Source of the DNA: Myxococcaceae bacterium
GTDB lineage: Bacteria > Myxococcota > Myxococcia > Myxococcales > Myxococcaceae
DNA: 51,604 nt
Reading direction: 5' to 3'
NCBI GenBank assembly: GCA_017881265.1
Contig: JADGRA010000049.1
Location: forward strand, 1-51,604
The notes under the pieces are model-generated. The model saw only the letters and a program-made list of their open reading frames with translations. It was not told where the DNA came from and did not search any database. Of the stretch, positions 33,591 to 41,000 are shown one piece after another. The position numbers and the translations under genes were made by a program. The first letter of the stretch is position 1, and each line of letters opens with the position of its first letter.

Positions 33591-35682
33591 CAGCCTTCTG
33601 CTCGAAATCGGCACCGAGGAGCTCCCCGCGTCCTTCGTGGTCCCGGCGCTGGAGGAACTCCAGCGCGCGCTCGAGGAGAAGCTCGCGGCATCGCACCTCA
33701 CCCACGGGGCGGTGCGGCCCCTCGGAACGCCGCGGCGGCTGGCCATCCTGGTGGAGGCCGTCGTCCGGAGAAGCCCGGACCTGCGCCGGCAAGTCCTGGG
33801 ACCGCCGGTGAAGGCAAGCTTCGCCCCGGATGGCTCCGCCACCCGGGCGGCGGAGAAGTTCGCCCAAGGGCACGGGCGCAAGGTGGCAGACGTGCTGCGC
33901 GTCCAGACGCCCAAGGGCGAATACCTGGCGGTGGACGTGGAGGAACAGGGGAAGTCAGCCGAGGAGCTGCTTCCCGGGCTCCTCAGCCAGGTGGTGCACG
34001 GACTGACGTTCCGCAAGTCCATGCGGTGGGGCGACGTGGAGCAGTCCTTCGCCCGTCCGGTGCAGTGGCTGGTGGCCATGTACGGCACCTCCGTGCTGCC
34101 CTTCGTCTTCGCTGACGTGCGAAGCGGCCGCGAGACGCGCGGCCACCGCTTCCTGGCGCCGGCCCCCATTGCGCTTCCGCACGCCTCGGACCACGCGGCC
34201 GCCCTGGAACGCTCGCACGTGGTGGCCGACGTCTCCGTCCGACGTGAACGGCTGCACCGGGCCGTCCGCGAGGCGGCCGCCCGGGCCGGAGGCGTCCTGC
34301 GCGAGGACGAGGCCTTGCTCGACGAGGTGACACAGCTGGTGGAGCTGCCCTGCCCAGTCGTGGGCAGCTTCGAGGAGCGGCACCTGGAGTTGCCAGCGGA
34401 AGTCCTGGTCCAGGAGATGCGCTCCCACCAGCGCTACTTCTCGGTGGTGGATGGCAGCGGCAAGCTGCTCCCGCGCTTCGTGGCCGTCTCCAACACGCCG
34501 GTGCGGGACGAGGCGCTGTCCCGCCGCGGCTATGAAAAGGTCCTCGGCGCCCGTCTCACGGACGGCCGCTTCTTCTTCGACCAGGACCGCAAGACCCCCC
34601 TGGCGGCGCGCGTGCCGGAGCTGGCGCGCGTGGTGTGGCAGGGACAGCTCGGCAGCTATGGCGAGAAGGTGGAGCGGCTGCGCGCTCTGGCCGGCTGGCT
34701 CGGCCGGGAGGCCGGGCTCGAGCGGCTTTTGCCCACCGTCGACCGTGCGGCGCTGCTGGCCAAGGCCGACCTCGTCACCGGCATGGTGGGGGAGTTCCCC
34801 GAGTTGCAGGGCGTCATGGGCCGAGAGTACGCGCTGGACAGCGGAGAGGCGCCGGAGGTGGCCCTGGCCATCGCGGAGCACTACTTGCCGCGCGGGCCCG
34901 CCGACGCGCTGCCAACCGGCGACGCGGGGGCGCTGGTCGGGCTGGCGGACCGGCTGGACACGCTGGCCGGCCTCTTCGCCCTGCGAAAGCAGCCGACCGC
35001 ATCCACCGACCCCTTCGGCCTGCGCCGCGCGTGCCTCGGCGTCATCCGCCTGGTGCTCGGCCGCGGGCTGCGCCTGCATCTCGGCCGCGCCCTGGACGAG
35101 GCGCTCCGGCTCTTGCTGCCGAAGCTGCCCAAGGCGGACTTGGCGGCCGCCCGGGCGGAGCTCCTCGAGTTCTTCCGCGGCCGGCTGAGGGCACTGTGGA
35201 CCGACAGCGCGCGGCCCGACGTCGTCGAGGCGGTGTTGTCGGCGGGCTTCGATGACCTCCGCGGGGCCGAAGCGCGCGTGCAGGCCCTGGGGGCGCTGGT
35301 GAAGACGCCCGGGTTTCTCCCCCTGGCCGAGGCGGTGAAGCGGGCGGTCAACATTGTCGAGAAGCAGGGGAGCGACATCCAGGGTGATGGGGTGAAGGAA
35401 GCGCTGCTCGAGCTGCCGGCCGAACGCGCCTTGCACGCGGAGGCCCTCGCGGCAGAAGGCCGCGTCTCGGCCGCCCTCGCCGCGGAGGATGTGCGGGGGG
35501 CGCTGGACGCCGCCGCTTCGCTGCGGGGCCCGGTGGCGGCTTTCTTCGAGACGGTGCGGGTGATGGCCGACGACAAGGCGGTGCGCGAGAACCGCGTGCG
35601 CCTGCTGCGCCGGGTGGCCCGGGTGTTTGCGTGCCTGGCCGACTTCGGACGCATCCAGGTGGATGCAGGCGGGGAACCATGA
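33583..35682 (+). CDS. glyS: Glycyl-tRNA synthetase beta subunit
   Basis: 699 codons from GTG 33583, eight bases inside gly[21 protein letters not shown] at the start, [92 protein letters not shown] and [17 protein letters not shown] are standard. It contains an HD-like domain and a C-terminal tRNA-binding domain. Its stop overlaps the next gene as ATGA. Confidence 0.97.
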   Translation: MADSLLLEIGTEELPASFVVPALEELQRALEEKLAASHLTHGAVRPLGTPRRLAILVEAVVRRSPDLRRQVLGPPVKASFAPDGSATRAAEKFAQGHGRKVADVLRVQTPKGEYLAVDVEEQGKSAEELLPGLLSQVVHGLTFRKSMRWGDVEQSFARPVQWLVAMYGTSVLPFVFADVRSGRETRGHRFLAPAPIALPHASDHAAALERSHVVADVSVRRERLHRAVREAAARAGGVLREDEALLDEVTQLVELPCPVVGSFEERHLELPAEVLVQEMRSHQRYFSVVDGSGKLLPRFVAVSNTPVRDEALSRRGYEKVLGARLTDGRFFFDQDRKTPLAARVPELARVVWQGQLGSYGEKVERLRALAGWLGREAGLERLLPTVDRAALLAKADLVTGMVGEFPELQGVMGREYALDSGEAPEVALAIAEHYLPRGPADALPTGDAGALVGLADRLDTLAGLFALRKQPTASTDPFGLRRACLGVIRLVLGRGLRLHLGRALDEALRLLLPKLPKADLAAARAELLEFFRGRLRALWTDSARPDVVEAVLSAGFDDLRGAEARVQALGALVKTPGFLPLAEAVKRAVNIVEKQGSDIQGDGVKEALLELPAERALHAEALAAEGRVSAALAAEDVRGALDAAASLRGPVAAFFETVRVMADDKAVRENRVRLLRRVARVFACLADFGRIQVDAGGEP

Positions 35683-36155
35683 GCGGGGCACTGCTTGCCC
35701 TGGCGCTGCTCGCCGCGGCGCCGCCAGCGCCCGTCCAGCTCGAGCCCGAAATCGAGAGCCAGAGCCGGGAGGACGACGAGCTGCCGCCGTCCTCCTACAT
35801 CCCGTACACGCCGCACTTCGGCGGGACGAAGCTGGCGGGGGCCACCTGCCTGCAGGCCGAGGCGGCTGCCTCGGTGCGGGCCAGCCTCGACCAGGCGCAG
35901 AAGCTCACCCAGGGCAAGGACGGTCGGCAGCTGCAGCAGGCGGTGGCCAAGCTGAAGCAGGTGCTGTCCGTGGAACCGCGGACTGGCTGGGCCTACCTCA
36001 CCCTCGGCAGCGCCTATGCGAAGCTGGGCAAGGGGCCGGAGGGGGCCCGGGCCTACGAGACGTTCCTCTTGTCCTGCCGGACGACACCGAATACCGACCG
36101 AGTGCAGCGCATTCTGGTGGACTACTGGCTCAAAACTGGGGGAAAGACGCAGTGA
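35679..36155 (+). CDS. Secreted TPR-like protein
   Basis: 158 codons from ATG 35679, overlapping the glyS stop as ATGA. A short signal peptide ([14 protein letters not shown]) is followed by an acidic, disordered stretch, then two TPR-like helices (AVAKLKQVLSVEPRTGWAYL, TLGSAYAKLGKGPEGARAYE). One Cys in GATCLQAE and one in LLSCRTTP may pair. Likely periplasmic scaffolding protein; partner unknown. It is the downstream end of the glyQS operon, a common type of hitch-hiking gene. Confidence 0.75.
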   Translation: MSGALLALALLAAAPPAPVQLEPEIESQSREDDELPPSSYIPYTPHFGGTKLAGATCLQAEAAASVRASLDQAQKLTQGKDGRQLQQAVAKLKQVLSVEPRTGWAYLTLGSAYAKLGKGPEGARAYETFLLSCRTTPNTDRVQRILVDYWLKTGGKTQ

Positions 36156-36196
36156 CGGGAACAGCGGCGGCCTGGTCGGCGTTCGCATGCTGCTGC

Positions 36197-36226
36197 TTGC
36201 CGAGGCTCGACCGCCTTTCCTAGGAT
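36197..36226 (+). promoter_or_regulatory. Promoter candidate for the lipoprotein pair
   Basis: TTGCCG at 36197-36202, 18-base spacer, TAGGAT at 36221-36226. The -10 box overlaps the ATG at 36225, so if this promoter is used translation must begin at the in-frame TTG 36237. Confidence 0.45.
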
Positions 36227-37643
36227 GCGCGCCCCCTTGAAACACCGAGCCCCGCTGCTCTGCTGTCTGCTTGCTCTGTCGTGTGCGCAGTACCCACCGC
36301 CAAACCCCTCGCCAGCGGACCGCTTCTATTTCCCGACCGGCCTCGCCTTCTTCCTGCCACCCGGCTCGACCAGCGGCATCCTCTACGTGGCGTCGTCCAA
36401 CTATGACCGGCGCTACGACCAGGGGAACCTCATCGCCGTCAACCTGGACCGCATGCAGGCTCCGGCCCTGCCCGGAGTCCCCCCCCTGGCCGGGCTTCCC
36501 CCGCCTGGTTTCACGGTGGCGGACACCGCGCCGGCGTTCCAGTTCACCGACCTGGCCACCGCCACGGGCGACGTGGTGCAAATCCAGAGCTTCGCCGCGG
36601 AGATGCTCCGAGACCCGGTGGGCTACGGCGGTCGGCCGCGCCTGTGGGTCGCCACCCGCGCCGAGGGGGACTTGCTGGAACCGGTGTCCACCGACCCGGG
36701 CGGGGAGGGCCTCGTCTGCGTCCCGGCCGGCAACAACTGCGTCTTCAGTGGCCTTTCGGTGGCGGTGGAGCAGGAACCCCAGGGCGGCACCGGGCAGCCG
36801 GCTGCTCCGCAGCCCTATGGCCTGGGGCTGTCGAAGGAGGACAGCATGGTCCCGGGGGAGCTGTGGGTGACGCACATCCGTCCTGCGGATTCACCGCCGA
36901 CCAGCGGGCTTGACCTCGAAAACTACGTCGTCCACCTGAATGCCCGCAGTCCCATCCCTTTCGTGAACGTCCCCAATGCCTTCGTCCCCATTGGACTCGG
37001 CCCGGGCAATTCCATTTCCGTCGGCCGCACCAACGTCTGGGTCTCCGGTCGTGCCTCGCTCACCCAGACCTCGCTGGACGTGCTTCTGCGCATCGTCGAC
37101 CGCGACAACCTGCAGACGTACTTCCCGCAGCTGGCGCTGCAGTACGCCACCTCCCAGGCACGGGGCCTGGCCGTCCGGGCCGACGAATCCCGCATCTACC
37201 TGGTGGGCCTCTTCCCCGACACGCTGCTGGTGGTGGACGTGAAGGACCCCTACAGCCAGTACCCGACGGTGACCGTTGTGCGGGCCGTCCCTTTGCCGGG
37301 CGGCCCCAACGCCGTTCGCCTCGTGGAACGCCCGGGCGCCGGCGACGTGCTGGCCATCACCTGCCAGAACGACGGCTCGCTCGCCATCTACGACGACGAC
37401 ATTGGGCAGCTGGCCACCATCATCACCGGGGTCGGCATCGCTCCCTACGACGTCGTGGTCGACCAGCGGGGGGATGCGGCACGCTTCTTCGTCTCCAACT
37501 TCGACGACGGACGGGTGACGGTCATCGACGCCCTGCTTGGCGGTCCGGGCCAGCCCCTGCTGGCGCGCATCGTCGCCTACCTGGGGCAGCAGCAGGGGTG
37601 CATCCTGGCGACCAACGACTCCACCTGCGTGGGGAGTCAGTGA
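36225..37643 (+). CDS. Lipoprotein with beta-propeller-like repeats, unknown function
   Basis: 472 codons from ATG 36225, or 468 from TTG 36237 if the overlapping promoter is real. Signal peptide ends in the lipobox LALSC. Repeating beta segments such as GILYVASSNYDRRYDQGNLI, GLAVRADESRIYLVGLFPDT, LLVVDVKDP, GDVLAITCQNDGSLAIYDDD and DAARFFVSNFDDGRVTVIDA resemble YVTN/NHL-type propeller blades. Few Cys. Its stop overlaps the start of the next lipoprotein gene as GTGA; the two are made together and are both predicted to be lipid-anchored, so a surface complex is plausible. No known family assigned. Confidence 0.78.
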   Translation: MRAPLKHRAPLLCCLLALSCAQYPPPNPSPADRFYFPTGLAFFLPPGSTSGILYVASSNYDRRYDQGNLIAVNLDRMQAPALPGVPPLAGLPPPGFTVADTAPAFQFTDLATATGDVVQIQSFAAEMLRDPVGYGGRPRLWVATRAEGDLLEPVSTDPGGEGLVCVPAGNNCVFSGLSVAVEQEPQGGTGQPAAPQPYGLGLSKEDSMVPGELWVTHIRPADSPPTSGLDLENYVVHLNARSPIPFVNVPNAFVPIGLGPGNSISVGRTNVWVSGRASLTQTSLDVLLRIVDRDNLQTYFPQLALQYATSQARGLAVRADESRIYLVGLFPDTLLVVDVKDPYSQYPTVTVVRAVPLPGGPNAVRLVERPGAGDVLAITCQNDGSLAIYDDDIGQLATIITGVGIAPYDVVVDQRGDAARFFVSNFDDGRVTVIDALLGGPGQPLLARIVAYLGQQQGCILATNDSTCVGSQ

Positions 37644-40222
37644 AGCTTTCCCGCAACGTCCTGCTGCTGGCCCTGCTGGCGGTGGCAGTGGGCTGTACCC
37701 AGGCCGCCCTGCCGGGCGCCGGGGGTCTCAACGGCGTCAACACCGTCGCGGTGGTGCGCGTGGCCGGCTGGGACGGTGGCCCCACGGACGGCGGCCGCCT
37801 CGTCGACGCCCTGTACGGACAGACTGCCTTCATCTCATCGACCAACACCAACGACTTGAAGGGGCTGGACCTCATCGTCACCGACACCAGTCAGGGCCGG
37901 GCCTACGTGCCCGCTCCCAACCCGCTCCAGCCGCTCAGCATCCCGACGGTGGACCATCCGGTCGAGATTGCGACCAGCCTGCGCTACGGGCGCATCACCA
38001 CCCAGCAGTCCTATTTCCCGCTGGGCTACATGGACGGGCAGGTGCTGACCGGGATGCTGCTCTTCGTGCGGGGCGCGGCCAGCCCCAACATCTCGGTGGT
38101 CGGTGCCGCCGACGTGCCGGAGAGCCTGCGGCAGTTGACCAACGGCCTTCTGGTGCAGAGCGCCGGGGTCGTGACGGCCATCTCCGCGCGACTCACCAGC
38201 GACGAGCGAAACGTCGTGCTGTACTACGCCACCTTCGATGGACAGGACGGCACGGTGTGGGAGCGCGTGCTGCAACACCCGCCGACCATCGACCCCAGCT
38301 TCACCCCGCCGTTTCCGACGTCGCTGACCAGCCTTCTGGACTGTAGCGGCACGCCCCCGACGCTGCCGTCGACGACGCTCTACCTCTGTCCTGCACGCGC
38401 GGTGCGGACCTACCAGAATGCCTCCGTCAGCGCCCTCCAGGTGCTCCCGACGCTGGCCACCGACCCACCGCTTCCCGTGCTGGGAGGGGTGGAGGGGGGG
38501 CGGCTGGGGGTGGCCCTGCGTGTCCCCTTCCCGCCGGCGAGCGATCCCACGTCGCTGTCTGCCTCCGGCGAGGTGCGCATCATCAACCCGGCGCTGCGCG
38601 CGGACCAGGACGCAGACGGCACCTCGTCGGACCCCTTCTTCCGCATCGCCCGCTTCTTTGCCCCCTTCGACCATCCCGAGCCGCCGCTCATCGCCGATGC
38701 GCCCCCGCAGCCGCCCATCCGCCATCTCATGACGCATCCGCGCGCCTACAGCGTCGTGCCCGATGGGGGCACGCCTCTGGGCCCCCCCGTTCTGGCCTAC
38801 GAGGGGGCACGCCTCTTCGGCGTGCTGGACGAATCCTCGTGCTACGGCTCGGTGAATTGCTCGGGAGTCCTGGCGGTCGATGCGCTGCCCTTTCTCGTCG
38901 ATGGTGGCGTCAACTCGAATTACGGGCTGCTCGCCTTCGACAACTCCGACTGTCAGGAGGTCTCGCCCCAGGGCCAGGTGTACTGCGCCAACATCGTCGG
39001 CTCCACCAACCGGATGCTGCCCCTGCGATTCGGCTCGGGCATCATCCAGGGACTGGCGATGGAGTCCTCGGCGTTCCTTCCGTCGCCGACTTCCTTCAAC
39101 TTCGGGCTGATTCCCCTGCTCGGGATGGCCACCGTCTCGGCCGAGTCCCTCGACCACACGCAGGCGCAGATTTACTTCTTCGACGCGGTGGGGCTTCGGC
39201 TCCTCAACGAGAACTTTGGCCCCGGCGTCACCAATGGCGTCACGCTGGTGCTGCCGGGCGGAACCCAGCTCATCCCGGACGGAGGCGCCTACGGCACCAT
39301 CCCGTTCATCACCGCCAACGTCGGGGTGGGCCTGTACCCGCGCTCGGAGTCCATCAGCATCATCAACGAGGGTGAGATTCCCGGTCTGATTGGGATTCGC
39401 GGCATCCCCTACGACGCCGGCATCAGCCCGGACGGCGGGCTGCAGGACGTGTTCGCCTGGCCGGTGCCCGACGCCGGCAGCGCCGTCGCAGCGAACGCGG
39501 TGCAGGTGAACGACTTGCTCTACCCCATCAACCTCTCCGGCAGCCTGTGCTCCATCACGGTGACCCTCCCCGGAGGAAGCGCGCTCATCAACCCCAACGT
39601 CGTCGTCGTCGGCGTGGACGACGGGGGGACGAGCATCTTCACCACGCCCCTCGACCTTTCGCTGTGCCCGGGGGCCTCCGGCTACCTCGTCCTCGCCGGC
39701 CCCTACAGCGCACAGCCCTATCTCGTGGTGGGGTCGGTTTCGGGCCTTCTGGGGCGAATGCAGTCCGCTCCCAGCGACGGCGGGCCGTCCCCGGTGTTCC
39801 AAGTGCCGAACTCCATCAGCGAAGGCCTCGGGGTGACGTACCCCCGCTTCTTCGACCCCAATGTCGACGCGGGCGTCGTCATCCCGCCCGATGGGGGACT
39901 CATCGCTGGCGTGGCGTCCTTGCCCTTGACGCTACAAATTCCTCTTCCCGACCCGAACTTCCTCTCCAATATTCAGGCGTACTACGCCTTCGTCATCAGC
40001 AACGGCTTCCTGGCCGCCGCGCTGCCCATCGACCCGGTGGGACTGGGGTCCGCCGGCCTCTACCTGCCGGGTGGGGCGTCGATGGCCCGCATCATTGACG
40101 TGAACGGGGAATTCATTCTGGCCATCGTGGCCTACCCCTCCTCGAATACCGTCATCGACTTCGCGCCGTCGAATATTGTCCTCAACTACCCGAACGCCGG
40201 TGCCATCACCGTGCACTTCTGA
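37640..40222 (+). CDS. Large Asp/Gly-rich lipoprotein, unknown function
   Basis: 860 codons from GTG 37640 (GTGA overlap). Lipobox VAVGC at about residue 18. The mature chain is beta-rich and low in Lys, with many D-G-G stretches (WDGGPTDGGRLVDAL, VVPDGGTPLGPP, VGVDDGGTSIFTT, VIPPDGGLIAGV) that may bind calcium. Repeated 'local' motifs such as ASLPLTLQIPLPDPNFLSNI are seen near the C-terminus, which ends in a strand-like ITVHF. Such proteins are common in myxobacteria and poorly known. It probably works with the lipoprotein encoded just upstream. Confidence 0.78.
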   Translation: MKLSRNVLLLALLAVAVGCTQAALPGAGGLNGVNTVAVVRVAGWDGGPTDGGRLVDALYGQTAFISSTNTNDLKGLDLIVTDTSQGRAYVPAPNPLQPLSIPTVDHPVEIATSLRYGRITTQQSYFPLGYMDGQVLTGMLLFVRGAASPNISVVGAADVPESLRQLTNGLLVQSAGVVTAISARLTSDERNVVLYYATFDGQDGTVWERVLQHPPTIDPSFTPPFPTSLTSLLDCSGTPPTLPSTTLYLCPARAVRTYQNASVSALQVLPTLATDPPLPVLGGVEGGRLGVALRVPFPPASDPTSLSASGEVRIINPALRADQDADGTSSDPFFRIARFFAPFDHPEPPLIADAPPQPPIRHLMTHPRAYSVVPDGGTPLGPPVLAYEGARLFGVLDESSCYGSVNCSGVLAVDALPFLVDGGVNSNYGLLAFDNSDCQEVSPQGQVYCANIVGSTNRMLPLRFGSGIIQGLAMESSAFLPSPTSFNFGLIPLLGMATVSAESLDHTQAQIYFFDAVGLRLLNENFGPGVTNGVTLVLPGGTQLIPDGGAYGTIPFITANVGVGLYPRSESISIINEGEIPGLIGIRGIPYDAGISPDGGLQDVFAWPVPDAGSAVAANAVQVNDLLYPINLSGSLCSITVTLPGGSALINPNVVVVGVDDGGTSIFTTPLDLSLCPGASGYLVLAGPYSAQPYLVVGSVSGLLGRMQSAPSDGGPSPVFQVPNSISEGLGVTYPRFFDPNVDAGVVIPPDGGLIAGVASLPLTLQIPLPDPNFLSNIQAYYAFVISNGFLAAALPIDPVGLGSAGLYLPGGASMARIIDVNGEFILAIVAYPSSNTVIDFAPSNIVLNYPNAGAITVHF

Positions 40223-40284
40223 CCCCACCGGCTGGACTTCTTGGTAGCCTCCCGGGTCGACGTGGCAGGGGTGCCAGAGCAACC

Positions 40285-40965
40285 ATGACCGACCGGAACG
40301 CCCATCCCCCCAGAAGGGTCGCCATTCCCGACCACCTCTGGGACCTCTTCGAGGGCATGGCTCAGAAGATGGGGGCCGAACGCGACGGCCTCGTCTGTCA
40401 GGCCATGTTCATCTTCGCCCGACTCAACGGCTTCATCGATGCGCCTGGAACCCGGCCGACACTGTCGGGGGCGACCCTGTCTGTCGGGGCCGCCACGCCA
40501 GCGGTCACCGGGCCGATGGCGGCCTTCGACGGGCGTGACCGGCCCGGTTCAGCGGACCCCACCGGGCCGATGGCGACCAGCGCCGCCCTGCAGGCCTCCG
40601 CGCCGGAGGAGACGGCCGCCCTGAGCGGCCGCACGCTGGACCGCGTGGAACGGCTCGCCGCCGAGGAAGGACTCGAGGCGGAGCGCGGGCAACTCTATGT
40701 CCTCACCGAGAGCGGCAGCCTGGACCGTGTCGTCAAGGACCGCTTCGTCATCGGGCGGGGGAAGCACTGTGACTTCGTCATCCACTCCGGAAAGGTGAGC
40801 CGGGAGCACGCGGTGGTGGTGCGGGAGGCCTCGGAGTGGTTCATCGAGGACCTCGGCTCGTCCAACGGCACCTGGTTCAACAAGCAGCGCGTGAAGCGCC
40901 GCCGGGTCGAGGACGGGGACGAGTACTACATCTGCAACGAGAAGATTAAGTTCGTCCTGCGCTGA
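40285..40965 (+). CDS. Ribbon-helix-helix-like / FHA domain protein
   Basis: 226 codons from ATG 40285. Residues 10-50 (RRVAIPDHLWDLFEGMAQKM, GAERDGLVCQAMFIFARLNG) look like a ribbon-helix-helix segment. A Pro/Thr/Ala-rich linker follows, then a C-terminal FHA domain: DRFVIGRGKHCDFVIHSGKV, SREHAVV, FIEDLGSSNGTWFNKQRV. FHA domains bind phosphothreonine, so this may be a kinase-controlled DNA-binding or docking protein. Myxobacteria have many Ser/Thr kinases; none is adjacent. It lies immediately before polA. Confidence 0.85.
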   Translation: MTDRNAHPPRRVAIPDHLWDLFEGMAQKMGAERDGLVCQAMFIFARLNGFIDAPGTRPTLSGATLSVGAATPAVTGPMAAFDGRDRPGSADPTGPMATSAALQASAPEETAALSGRTLDRVERLAAEEGLEAERGQLYVLTESGSLDRVVKDRFVIGRGKHCDFVIHSGKVSREHAVVVREASEWFIEDLGSSNGTWFNKQRVKRRRVEDGDEYYICNEKIKFVLR

Positions 40966-41000
40966 AGGTGGCCGGCGGCCCCCCGACGGTGCCAAACCCC

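Noticed and set aside
37835-39802. A 655-codon minus-strand frame over the large lipoprotein gene
   Set aside because: His/Gly/Arg-rich shadow without ribosome site or recognisable domain.
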